A DNA stretch of 64,000 bases, taken from assembly GCF_945957355.1 (NCBI RefSeq), contig NZ_CAMFKM010000009.1, forward strand, positions 1 through 64,000. Direction: 5' to 3'. Below the pieces are notes generated by a model. That model saw only the letters and a program-made list of their open reading frames with translations. It did not search any database and had not been told where the DNA came from. Origin of the DNA: an uncultured Reyranella sp. GTDB taxonomy: Bacteria > Pseudomonadota > Alphaproteobacteria > Reyranellales > Reyranellaceae. The translations under genes and the position numbers were made by a program. The first letter of the stretch is position 1. Each line of letters opens with the position of its first letter. Positions 50,252 through 59,172 of this stretch are shown in pieces.

Positions 50252-51004
50252 CTAGCCTCTACCAACGAACGGCATCTTCGTCGCCATCACGGTCATGAAC
50301 TGCACGTTGGCGTCGAGCGGCAAGCTGTCCATGTAGAGGATGGCGTTGGCTACCGCGGAGACGTCCATGCGCGGCTCGGCGATGGTCGTGCCGTTGGGTT
50401 GCAGGACACCCTTGGTCATGCGGTCGGTCATCGGCGACACGGCGTTGCCGATGTCGATCTGGCCGCAGGCGATGTCGTAGGCGCGGCCGTCGAGCGAGGT
50501 CGACTTGGTGAGGCCGGTGATGGCGTGCTTGGTCGAGGTATAGGCGACCGAGAAGGGCCTCGGCGCATGCGCCGAGATCGAGCCGTTGTTGATGATGCGG
50601 CCACCGCGCGGCGTCTGGTCCTTCATGATCTTCATGGCCTCCTGCGTGCAAAGGAACGGACCGGTCAGGTTCGCCGCCACGACGCTCAGCCACGTCTCGT
50701 AGGGCAGTTCCTCCAGTGGCACGGGCGGGGCGCCGCCGCCGGCATTGTTGAACAGCAGGTCCAGGCGGCCCCAGGTGGCCTTCACCTTGGCGAACAACGC
50801 CAAGATGTCGTCGCGCTTCGTGACGTCCGTCGGCACGGCCAGCGCGTTCGGTGCGTTGTTGCCGGCCATCGACGCCGTTTCGTCGAGCGCATCCTTGCGG
50901 CGGCCTGCCAGCGCGACCTTGTAGCCGTTGTTCAGCAGGGCCAGCGCCGAGGCGCGGCCAATGCCGCTGCCCGCGCCGGTGACGACGGCGATCTTTCCAC
51001 TCAT
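50252..51004 (-). CDS. SDR family oxidoreductase
   Basis: [57 protein letters not shown]. Confidence 0.93.
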   Translation of the reverse strand: MSGKIAVVTGAGSGIGRASALALLNNGYKVALAGRRKDALDETASMAGNNAPNALAVPTDVTKRDDILALFAKVKATWGRLDLLFNNAGGGAPPVPLEELPYETWLSVVAANLTGPFLCTQEAMKIMKDQTPRGGRIINNGSISAHAPRPFSVAYTSTKHAITGLTKSTSLDGRAYDIACGQIDIGNAVSPMTDRMTKGVLQPNGTTIAEPRMDVSAVANAILYMDSLPLDANVQFMTVMATKMPFVGRG

Positions 51005-51071
51005 GGGTTCGTTTCCTCCTCGAAGGAGCGGACCCTAGCAGACCGGCGCCCCGCAGTTGAAGGGCCGCGGG

Positions 51072-52847
51072 CTAGGACAGGGTCTTCAGATAGGCCCGCC
51101 AGCCGCCCAGCGCGGTGATGTCCTTCGCGCCCTCGGCGGCATGTGCCTCGCAAAGGAAGCCCGGTACCGAAGCTCCATTCGCCAGGCTCACAGTGCCGAG
51201 GCCGAGCGGCGAGGGGATCTGGCGCAGCAGGGCGCCGATTTTATCGGCGGGCAGGCTCCACACTTCCAACTCGATCGCGCCGCCGCCCTCGGCCACACGC
51301 ACGATGCCCGGCCGGTGAGGCGGGCCGCCAGGCAGGGCGTAGAAGCGGTAGGCGGGCGCGGTCTTGCCAGTGCTCTCCAGCCGGCCTCCCAGTTCGACGA
51401 GCTGGCCGTTCAGCGGAAGGCCGCTCATATGGGCGCCGACCACGGCGACGGAGATGCGATCCTCCACCACGACGGGATCGCACTCGGGTTGTGGCAGCCG
51501 GCTCATTGTCTTTCCGAGCGGCAAGGGCACCGCGCGCTGCCACCGCGCGCCGAAGGCCAGCAGGGCGCGCTCGGCGTTGGCGCGCGCGATCAGGGTAATG
51601 CCGAACGGCATGCCGTCCGGGCGGAAGCCGGCCGGCACGGCAAGCGCCGAAAGGCCGAAGAAGTTCACGAAGTTCGTGTAGTGACCCAGATGCGAGTTGT
51701 AGAGCACCGGCTCGCGCTCGAGATCGGCCAGCCGGTAGATCGTGCCGGCGGTCGGCACGGCCAGGAAATCGAGGCCCTTCATTTCGGCGAAGGCACGGGC
51801 TTTCAGTTCGGCGAGCCGATACTGGCCCTCGAAGGCATCGACGGCGCTGTACTCGAGGCCGCTCAGGACGATCTGCCGGGTGGTTGGCCAGACGCCCGCC
51901 GTGTCGTCGGCGCCCTCCATGAAGGCGCCGACCGCCGCGGTGCGTTCGGCGACCCAGGGACCGTTGTAGAGAAGCTGCGCGGCATCGCGGAACGGCGCGT
52001 AGTCGATCTCGACCGGTGTGCCGCCCAGGCCCTTCAGCCGTTCGATCGATTGCGCATAGAGTGTCGCGTAGGCGGCGTCGCCGAAGAACTCCGCATCCCT
52101 CGCGCCCACGATGCCGAACCGGAAGGTCCGGCCGATGGAAGGTGTCGCGTGCGGCTCGGCGACGACGGCCAGCACCGCATCGGCATCGGCGCAGGAGAGA
52201 GCGAACACTGACGTGCAGTCGAGCGAGCGGCAGGCCGGCACCATGCCCTCGTTGCTGAGCAAGCCAGGAGTCGGCTTGAGGCCGACGATGTTGTTGAAGC
52301 CGGCGGGCACGCGGCCCGATCCTGCGGTGTCGGTGCCCAGCGAAAAGCTCACGAGTCCCGACGAGACCGCGACCGCCGATCCCGAGCTGGACCCGCCGGG
52401 CACATATGACGCATCGAACGGATTGCGCGGCACACCGTATGGCGAGCGCACGCCCACGAGGCCGGTGGCGAACTGGTCGAGATTCGTCTTGCCGACCATG
52501 ATCGCGCCGGCATCGACGAGCCGCTGCACGACTGCGGCGGACGTCGTGGCCTCGTAGGCGAAGCCCGGGCAGGCTGCCGTCGTCACCATGCCCGTGACGT
52601 CGAGATTGTCCTTCACCGCGAAGGGCACGCCATAGAGTGGCAGCCGGTCGATCTCGTCGCGCCGCGCATCGAGCGCAGCCGCTTGCGCGCGAAGGTCCGC
52701 GTCGGACGCGCGCGAAATCCAGACCTTGTCGTCTCCTGCCAGGCCGATGCGTTTCAGCACCTCGTCGATCGTCTGCCGCACGTCGAGCGTGCCGGCGCGA
52801 TAGGCGCGGTGCAACGCATGAACACCGAGGTCGAGAAAGGCTGTCAT
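51072..52847 (-). CDS. atzF: allophanate hydrolase
   Basis: Amidase signature domain (GVPFAVKDNLDVTGMVTTAACPGFAYEAT, VPGGSSSGSAVAVSSGLVSFSLGTDTAGSGRVPA) plus the allophanate-hydrolase C-terminal domain (VAVVGAHMSGLPLNGQLVELGGRL...PSPLGLGTVSL...VPGFLCEAHAAEGAKDITALGGWRAYL). Confidence 0.93.
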   Translation of the reverse strand: MTAFLDLGVHALHRAYRAGTLDVRQTIDEVLKRIGLAGDDKVWISRASDADLRAQAAALDARRDEIDRLPLYGVPFAVKDNLDVTGMVTTAACPGFAYEATTSAAVVQRLVDAGAIMVGKTNLDQFATGLVGVRSPYGVPRNPFDASYVPGGSSSGSAVAVSSGLVSFSLGTDTAGSGRVPAGFNNIVGLKPTPGLLSNEGMVPACRSLDCTSVFALSCADADAVLAVVAEPHATPSIGRTFRFGIVGARDAEFFGDAAYATLYAQSIERLKGLGGTPVEIDYAPFRDAAQLLYNGPWVAERTAAVGAFMEGADDTAGVWPTTRQIVLSGLEYSAVDAFEGQYRLAELKARAFAEMKGLDFLAVPTAGTIYRLADLEREPVLYNSHLGHYTNFVNFFGLSALAVPAGFRPDGMPFGITLIARANAERALLAFGARWQRAVPLPLGKTMSRLPQPECDPVVVEDRISVAVVGAHMSGLPLNGQLVELGGRLESTGKTAPAYRFYALPGGPPHRPGIVRVAEGGGAIELEVWSLPADKIGALLRQIPSPLGLGTVSLANGASVPGFLCEAHAAEGAKDITALGGWRAYLKTLS

Positions 52848-52852
52848 GTGCT

Positions 52853-52866
52853 GCTTGTAGACAAGC
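52853..52866. promoter_or_regulatory. Palindrome resembling a GntR-family operator core
   Basis: GCTTGT-AG-ACAAGC (TTGTNNACAA core) 6 nt upstream of the atzF start. Confidence 0.4.
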
Positions 52867-52902
52867 GCCACACCGATTGCAGCTCCCAGATGCGCGCAGT
52901 GA

Positions 52903-52919
52903 TTGGCACGGTCCTTGCC
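52903..52919 (+). promoter_or_regulatory. Putative sigma-54 (RpoN) -24/-12 promoter
   Basis: TTGGCACGGTCCTTGCC; GG-N10-GC spacing, close to YTGGCACGRNNNTTGCW. Confidence 0.65.
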
Positions 52920-53114
52920 TTCTCGGCCGAACGGGGAAGCAGGAAGCGAGGATGTGCCATGAAGCGTCGCGCGCATGAAATGGCGGCCGGGCTGGCAATC
53001 CTGCGACTTCTTCGGCAGCTTGGACGGGAACTGGGCGCGAGCTACCGGCTCGTATGCCGCGATCTCCATATTGTCTGAAGACCGCGACCTCGATGGAATG
53101 AAAGAAGGAAGCGC

Positions 53115-53303
53115 ATGGCCGAAGAGAAGCGTGACGTGGCGCGCATGGTCGAGGAGGGCGCGAAGACCGCGGGCCTCGCGATCGCACCCGAATATCTCCC
53201 CAACGTGATCCTGAACGTCGAGCGCTCGCTCCTGATCGCGCGACCGTTGCTCGAACTGGACCTCGAGGACGATCTGATGTCCGCTCCGGTTTTCCGGCCA
53301 TGA
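53115..53303 (+). CDS. atzG: AtzG-like (DUF4089) small protein
   Basis: MAEEKRDVARMVEEGAKTAGLAIAPEYLPNVILNVERSLLIARPLLELDLEDDLMSAPVFRP; overlaps the AtzE-type amidase start. Confidence 0.82.
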   Translation: MAEEKRDVARMVEEGAKTAGLAIAPEYLPNVILNVERSLLIARPLLELDLEDDLMSAPVFRP

Positions 53304-54682
53304 GCGATCCCACCTCGAAGGAAGCGACCGCGACCGAGATCGCGGGCGCGGTGATGAGCGGCAAGGTGAAGGCAGCCGCCGTGATCGACGCCACCCTCAA
53401 GCGAATCGAAGCGGCCGAGCCCACGGTGAACGCGTTCACCGATATCGTGGCCGAACGTGCCCGCAAGCGCGCGGCGGAAGTCGATGCGGGCCTGCATCGC
53501 GGGCCGCTGCTGGGCGTGCCCTTCGCGGTGAAGAACCTCTTCGACATCGCCGGCCTGCCGACGCGCGCGGGCTCGAAGATCAACGTCGACGGCCACAGGG
53601 CCGAGCGTGACGGCGCGCTGGTGCGCAAGCTCGAGGCGGCCGGCGCCATCCTGGTCGGTGGCCTCAACATGGGCGAATACGCCTACGACTTCACCGGCGA
53701 GAACGCCCATTACGGGCCGTCGCGCAATCCGCACGATCCCACGCGCATGTCGGGCGGCTCCTCCGGCGGCTCGGGTGCCGCGGTGGCGGCGGGGGAGGTG
53801 CCCCTGGCGCTGGGCTCCGATACCAACGGTTCGATCCGCGTTCCGTCCTCGCTCTGCGGCCTGTTCGGGCTGAAGCCGACCTATGGACGGCTGAGCCGCG
53901 CCGGGTCCTTCCCCTTCGTGGATTCCTTCGACCATCTCGGTCCGATCGCGCGTTCGGCGGAAGACCTGGCACTTTCCTTCGACGCCATGCAGGGCTGGGA
54001 CTCGGACGACCCGGTCTGTACCGACCGGCCAGCCGATCCAACCCTGCCGCGCCTGGTCGAGGGCGTCGATGGACTGCGCATCGCCATCGCCGGAGACTAT
54101 TTCGTGAAGGGCGGCGAGCCTGAGGCGTTCGAGGCCGTCGCGACCGTGGCCAGGGCACTGGACGCCACGAAGACCGTCGTGCTGCCGCAGGCGGCCGCGG
54201 CACGCGCAGCGGCCTATGTCATCACGGCGATCGAGGGCGCGCAGCTTCATCTGCCGCGCCTGCGGACGCGGCCGCAGGATTTCGATCCCGACACGCGGGA
54301 GCGCTTCATGGCGGGCGCGCTGTTGCCGGGCGCCTGGTACGTGAAGGCCCAGCGTTTCCGCCGGCAGTACCGCGCTCACGTGCTGAAGCTGTTCGAAGAG
54401 GTCGACGTGATCCTGGCGCCGGCCACGCCCTGCACTGCGCCGAAGCTCGGCCAGACCATGATGGTGCTGGACGGCGTCGAGCTGGCGGTGCGCGCCAATC
54501 TCGGCATCTACACCCAGCCGATCTCCTTCATCGGCCTGCCCGTCGCCGTGGCCCCTTTGCAACGGCCGGGTAGCCTGCCGATCGGCGTGCAGCTGATCGC
54601 CAGGCCCTACAACGAACAGGCCGCGTTGCGCGTGGCCGCCCATCTGCAGAAGCTCGGCGTGGCCGCCGCGCCGCCCGCGTAA
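53300..54682 (+). CDS. atzE: AtzE-type amidohydrolase (amidase signature; 1-carboxybiuret hydrolase-like)
   Basis: GVPFAVKNLFDIAGLPTRAGSKIN, RMSGGSSGGSGAAVAAGEVPLALGSDTNGSIRVPSSLCGLFGLKPTYGR; paired with the AtzG-like ORF. Confidence 0.88.
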   Translation: MSDPTSKEATATEIAGAVMSGKVKAAAVIDATLKRIEAAEPTVNAFTDIVAERARKRAAEVDAGLHRGPLLGVPFAVKNLFDIAGLPTRAGSKINVDGHRAERDGALVRKLEAAGAILVGGLNMGEYAYDFTGENAHYGPSRNPHDPTRMSGGSSGGSGAAVAAGEVPLALGSDTNGSIRVPSSLCGLFGLKPTYGRLSRAGSFPFVDSFDHLGPIARSAEDLALSFDAMQGWDSDDPVCTDRPADPTLPRLVEGVDGLRIAIAGDYFVKGGEPEAFEAVATVARALDATKTVVLPQAAAARAAAYVITAIEGAQLHLPRLRTRPQDFDPDTRERFMAGALLPGAWYVKAQRFRRQYRAHVLKLFEEVDVILAPATPCTAPKLGQTMMVLDGVELAVRANLGIYTQPISFIGLPVAVAPLQRPGSLPIGVQLIARPYNEQAALRVAAHLQKLGVAAAPPA

Positions 54683-54691
54683 GGAGTGGAC

Positions 54692-55090
54692 ATGGAGATC
54701 AACATCCCGGATGTCGTTGCCGAAGTGACGGCGGCTTTCAATCGCTACGAGGCGGCGCTCAACAGCAACGACGTCGCGGTGCTGGACGAACTCTTCTGGA
54801 AGAGTCCGCACACGCTGCGCTACGGCGTCGGCGAGCAGCTCTACGGCTACGACCAGATCGCCGCCTTTCGTTCCGGCCGCAACCCGCAGTTCGTGCCGAA
54901 CCGAGACCTGCTGAAGCTCTGGATCGTCACCTACGGCCGCGACTTCGGCACGGCGAACTGCGAATTCCAGCGTCACGGCGCGGCCAAGCCCGGCCGCCAG
55001 AGCCACACCTGGATGCGCACTCCCGACGGCTGGCGCATCGTCGCCGCCCACGTCTCCCTGCTGGGCGAGGCGACGCCGATGAAGAGCTGA
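54692..55090 (+). CDS. atzH: AtzH-like (DUF3225, NTF2-like fold) protein
   Basis: [50 protein letters not shown]...[19 protein letters not shown]. Confidence 0.82.
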   Translation: MEINIPDVVAEVTAAFNRYEAALNSNDVAVLDELFWKSPHTLRYGVGEQLYGYDQIAAFRSGRNPQFVPNRDLLKLWIVTYGRDFGTANCEFQRHGAAKPGRQSHTWMRTPDGWRIVAAHVSLLGEATPMKS

Positions 55091-55120
55091 CGGGCCGTCG
55101 AAAAGTCGGGGTCGGGGTGG

Positions 55121-55156
55121 ATAAACGAAATAAACGCAATAAACGAAACAAATGAA
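55121..55156. repeat. Four 9-bp tandem repeats in an AT-rich island
   Basis: ATAAACGAA ATAAACGCA ATAAACGAA ACAAATGAA. Confidence 0.9.
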
Positions 55157-55293
55157 GTGAGAGTCGCGCCCCCCCCGAATCACGGGCCGCGGTGACCGTC
55201 GGCGCAACAATGTTGCTCCTCGACCCTTCTAAAACGCTTGTTTCGACCGTCCGGTGGGTTCTTTCGCTGCGCCGCCGTCGTAAGCTCGGCGGC

Positions 55294-56274
55294 ATGAAGA
55301 AGCTTCTCCTGACCCATGTCCCGCTCGCGCGCCGGCAGTATTACGGCGCCCGCGCACTCGCCCGATTGCAGGAACTGGTCGACGTCGTCCTGCACGAGGG
55401 CGAGGCGCCGCTCGATCCGCAGGGCGTGATCGGGATGGCGCGCGGCGTCGATTTCATCGTGGCCGATCGGGCGACGGCGATACCGGCGGTCGTGTTCGAA
55501 AGCCTGCCGGGACTGCGTGCGGTGATGCGGAGCGCCATCGACATCCGCAACATCGACGTCGCGGCGGCCACGAAGGCGGGCGTACTGGTGACCCACGCGG
55601 AGGCGGGCTTCGTGCCGTCGGTGGTCGAACTCACGCTGGGTTTCCTGGTCGATCTCTCGCGCGGGATCACGCGGGCGGCGACCGCCTATCACGAAGGGGT
55701 GAAGCCCGAGATCAGGGTCGGACGGCAGTTGGGGGGGGCGAGCGTCGGTATCATCGGCTACGGCCGGATCTCGCGCGCGCTGGCGCCGCTACTCGCCCAG
55801 CTCGGCATGACGGTTCTGGTGTCGGATCCCTACGCCCAGGTCGACGACCCGCGCTTCGTGAAGCTGCCGATGGAGGACCTGCTTGCCAGCGCCGACTACG
55901 TGATCTGCCTCGCCATCGCCAACGAAGAGACCGAGAACCTGCTCGACGCGGCGGCCTTCGCCCGCATGAAGCCCGACGCTTTCTTCATCAACTTGTCGCG
56001 CGGCAACCTGGTCGACGAGGCCGCGCTCGCGAAGGTCCTGATCGAGGGCCGCATCGCGGGTGCGGCAATGGATGTCGGCCGGGCGCCGGACCAGATGCCG
56101 TCACCCGAGCTGGCCCGCCTGCCCAACGTGATCGCCACGCCGCATATCGGTGGCCTGACGCCGCCCGCCAGCGAGAGTCAGGCGATGGACACGGTGCGCC
56201 AGGTCGCGGCGCTGATGAAGGGCGAGGTGCCGCCGGGGGCGGTCAATCTTCCAGGCTGGACGCGGCGTACCTGA
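55294..56274 (+). CDS. D-2-hydroxyacid dehydrogenase (NAD-binding, phosphoglycerate dehydrogenase-like)
   Basis: GASVGIIGYGRISRALAPLLAQLGMTVLVSDPYA, FFINLSRGNLVDEAALAKVLIEGRIAGAAMDV, NVIATPHIGGLT. Confidence 0.92.
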   Translation: MKKLLLTHVPLARRQYYGARALARLQELVDVVLHEGEAPLDPQGVIGMARGVDFIVADRATAIPAVVFESLPGLRAVMRSAIDIRNIDVAAATKAGVLVTHAEAGFVPSVVELTLGFLVDLSRGITRAATAYHEGVKPEIRVGRQLGGASVGIIGYGRISRALAPLLAQLGMTVLVSDPYAQVDDPRFVKLPMEDLLASADYVICLAIANEETENLLDAAAFARMKPDAFFINLSRGNLVDEAALAKVLIEGRIAGAAMDVGRAPDQMPSPELARLPNVIATPHIGGLTPPASESQAMDTVRQVAALMKGEVPPGAVNLPGWTRRT

Positions 56275-56308
56275 TGGCGGGGTTGAAAAGCCTCCCAGGC
56301 GGGCGCAT

Positions 56309-56500
56309 GTGCACTTCATGCGCATGCCGAAGGATCTGATTGCCGTCCATGTCCCCAGCGAGGATCTGGGCGACTACAACCTCACCCAGACCGGATGGTA
56401 TGCGATGGACGATGGCGGCCACGTCATCCTCGGGCCCTTCGAGAGCCTTGCCCAGTGCGACCGGGCGATCCGCGACCGGTTGCAGCAGCAGAAGTCCTGA
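56309..56500 (+). CDS. small hypothetical protein
   Basis: ORF in track, MHFMRMPKDLIAVHVPSEDLGDYNLTQTGWYAMDDGGHVILGPFESLAQCDRAIRDRLQQQKS; no family recognised. Confidence 0.5.
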   Translation: MHFMRMPKDLIAVHVPSEDLGDYNLTQTGWYAMDDGGHVILGPFESLAQCDRAIRDRLQQQKS

Positions 56501-56515
56501 GCCGAGAGCGCCGGC

Positions 56516-57547
56516 TCAGTTGCCGGGGCCGCGTTCCATCGAGAAGGGCTGCCAGCGCTGCAGCTTGGACTTCTCCAGCACCATCGGATTGACGCAGGCG
56601 CGCGGCCACTTGCCGCCCAGGACCAGCGCCAGTTCGGCGCCGACGCGGCGCTTGCGGGCGGGATCGAAGCGGCTCGAGGCCGATGCGACATGAGCGGTCA
56701 GGATGACATTGTCCATGCCGAGCAACGGATTGTTGTGGCCCACGGGCTCGGTCTCCAGCACATCGAGGCCGGCGCCAGCGATCCAGCCCTCCTGCAATGC
56801 CTTGATCATGGCCGGCTCGTCGACCGTCGAGCCGCGGCCGGTGTTCACGAACAGCGCCGTCTTCTTCATCTGGCGGAAGTGCTGTTCCTTCATCAGGTGA
56901 TGGGCATCCTTGGTACCGGGCGCATGCATGCTCACGATGTCGGACCGCTGCAGCAGCTCCTCGTAGCCGACTGGCTGGACGCCGTAGTCGGACATGACCA
57001 GCTCCTCGATATAGGGATCGTAGGCCAGCATCTGGAAGCCGAACGGCGCGGCGCGCTTGGCGACGGCACGGGCGACATGGCCGAACGAGATGAAGCCCAG
57101 GGTCATGCCCATGAGACGCGGGAACTGGTAGAGATGCGGCCGGCCCTTGGTCCACTCGCCCTTGCGCACCATCTGGTCCTGCACGACGAGCCGCCGCCAG
57201 CTCGCGAGGATCAGGGTCATGGCATGGTCGGCCACCTCCTCGATGAAGGTGTCGGGCACGTTGGTGACCGGGATGCCGAGCTGGGTGGCTGTCTCCACGT
57301 CGACCGAATCGACGCCGACGCTGCCCAGAGACACGACCTTCAGTTTCTTGCCCGCTTCGATGATCTTGGCTGTGATCCGGGGACGGCCCTTGCCGTAGAT
57401 GGCGTCGGCGTCGGCCACCGCCTTGATGAGTTCGCTCTCGTCGCCCGAAACCTCGACGATCTCCGCGCCGACGGACGCGAGCGCCTCCATTTCCAGAGAA
57501 TGGTCGGTTTTTCCCGGTCCGGTCGTCACGATCTTGAAACGCGCCAC
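56516..57547 (-). CDS. D-2-hydroxyacid dehydrogenase family protein
   Basis: LGSVGVDSVDVETATQLGIPVTNVPDTFIEEVADHAMTLIL, LGFISFGHVARAVAKRAAPFGFQMLAYDPY, FVNTGRGSTVDEPAMIKALQEGWIAGAGLDVLE; GTG start. Confidence 0.9.
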   Translation of the reverse strand: MARFKIVTTGPGKTDHSLEMEALASVGAEIVEVSGDESELIKAVADADAIYGKGRPRITAKIIEAGKKLKVVSLGSVGVDSVDVETATQLGIPVTNVPDTFIEEVADHAMTLILASWRRLVVQDQMVRKGEWTKGRPHLYQFPRLMGMTLGFISFGHVARAVAKRAAPFGFQMLAYDPYIEELVMSDYGVQPVGYEELLQRSDIVSMHAPGTKDAHHLMKEQHFRQMKKTALFVNTGRGSTVDEPAMIKALQEGWIAGAGLDVLETEPVGHNNPLLGMDNVILTAHVASASSRFDPARKRRVGAELALVLGGKWPRACVNPMVLEKSKLQRWQPFSMERGPGN

Positions 57548-57612
57548 GTGTTGTCTCCTCCGTCGCTTTGGCGGCACTCTATCGCAATCCTGCCGCCGTC
57601 CAACCTCGGTGA

Positions 57613-59151
57613 ATGAACATGCCTGCGTCCAAGAATGTCCTGTTGATCGTCGTCGACCAGTGGCGCGGGGCGATGCTGCCCAAGCTCGGTGCCGACTACC
57701 TGAAGCTGCCCAACATCGACCGGCTATGCGCCGAGGGTGTGACCTTCCGCAACCATTTCACCCAGGCCGTGCCCTGCGGGCCGGCGCGCGCCAGCCTGCT
57801 GACCGGACAATACATGATGAATCACCGCGCGGTGCAGAACACCATTCCGCTCGCCTCGCGCTTCACCAACCTGGCGCACGAGCTGCGGCGCGGCGGCTAC
57901 GATCCCGCTCTGGTCGGGTACACGACGACGACGCCCGATCCGCGCCAGACCGCGCCCAACGATCCGCGCTTCTTCGTGCTGGGCGACATCATGGAAGGCT
58001 TCCACCCGGTCGGCGCCTTCGAGAATCGCGATGCCTATTTCGGCTGGGTTGCGAGCCAGGGATTCGAACTGCCCAAGATCCGTGAGGACATCTGGCTGCC
58101 GAAAGGCGCGCCGGGCGCCGGCGCGACGGGCCGGCCGGCCGTCATTCCCAAGGAGCTGTCGGACACGGCCTGGTTCACCGAGCGCGGGCTCGACTATCTC
58201 CGGGGCCGTGGCGACAAGCCTTGGTTCCTGCATCTCGGCTACTACCGGCCGCATCCGCCGTTCATCGCGCCGGAGCCCTACAATTCCCTGTATCGCCCCG
58301 AGGACATGCCCAGGCCGGTTCGCGCAGCCTCGCCCGCGGAAGAGGGCCGGCAGAACGCGCTGACCGACTACTATGTGCGCAACATCAAGCAGGCGAGCTT
58401 CTTCCAGGATGGACAGGCGCTCGGTTCGGACATGACGGAAGCCGAGGTCGCGCAGATGCGCGCCACCTATTGCGGCCTGATGAGCGAGATTGACGATCAT
58501 CTCGGCCGTGTCTTCGACTACCTGAAGGAGACCGGACAGTGGGACGACACGCTGATCGTGTTCACCTGTGACCATGGCGAGCAGGGCGGCGATCATTACC
58601 TGCTGGGCAAGATCGGCTACTTCGACGAGTCCTATCGCATCCCGATGGTGATCCGCGATCCGCGGGCCGAGGCGAACGGGACCCGCGGCACCATCGTCGA
58701 TCGCTTCACCGAAACGATCGATACCATGCCCACCCTCCTCGAATGGATGGGGCTGCCGGTGCCGCGCCAGTGCGACGGCCGCTCTCTGCTGCCGTTCTGC
58801 GAGGGCAACGTGCCGGCCGACTGGCGTACCGAGGTTCATTACGAGTTCGACTTCCGCGACCTCCATTACAGCAAGCCCGAATCGGCGCTGGGCGTGCCGA
58901 TGGACAAATGCTCGCTGGCCGTCGTGCAGGACGAGAAATTCAAGTACGTGCACTTCGCCGCCCTGCCGCCGCTCCTGTTCGATCTCGCGAAGGACCCCGG
59001 CCAGTTCGTCAATTGCGCGGCCGACCCGGCCTATGCCGCGACGGTCGCCGACTATGCCCGCAAGATGCTGGACTGGCGGCTCGGCTATGCCGAGCGGACA
59101 CTCACCGGCTACCGCGCCACGCCGCAGGGGCTGGAGGTGCGCGCCGCCTGA
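57613..59151 (+). CDS. sulfatase-like hydrolase (alkaline phosphatase superfamily)
   Basis: NVLLIVVDQWRGAMLP, CxPxR motif in QAVPCGPARASLLTGQYMMNH, VFTCDHGEQGGDHYLLGK. Confidence 0.92.
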   Translation: MNMPASKNVLLIVVDQWRGAMLPKLGADYLKLPNIDRLCAEGVTFRNHFTQAVPCGPARASLLTGQYMMNHRAVQNTIPLASRFTNLAHELRRGGYDPALVGYTTTTPDPRQTAPNDPRFFVLGDIMEGFHPVGAFENRDAYFGWVASQGFELPKIREDIWLPKGAPGAGATGRPAVIPKELSDTAWFTERGLDYLRGRGDKPWFLHLGYYRPHPPFIAPEPYNSLYRPEDMPRPVRAASPAEEGRQNALTDYYVRNIKQASFFQDGQALGSDMTEAEVAQMRATYCGLMSEIDDHLGRVFDYLKETGQWDDTLIVFTCDHGEQGGDHYLLGKIGYFDESYRIPMVIRDPRAEANGTRGTIVDRFTETIDTMPTLLEWMGLPVPRQCDGRSLLPFCEGNVPADWRTEVHYEFDFRDLHYSKPESALGVPMDKCSLAVVQDEKFKYVHFAALPPLLFDLAKDPGQFVNCAADPAYAATVADYARKMLDWRLGYAERTLTGYRATPQGLEVRAA

Positions 59152-59172
59152 GCGGGCGCTAAGCTCGGCGGC

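Noticed and set aside
53042-55210. 722-aa minus-strand ORF
   Set aside because: Antisense to the atzG-atzE-atzH-like operon, which has clear amidase motifs.
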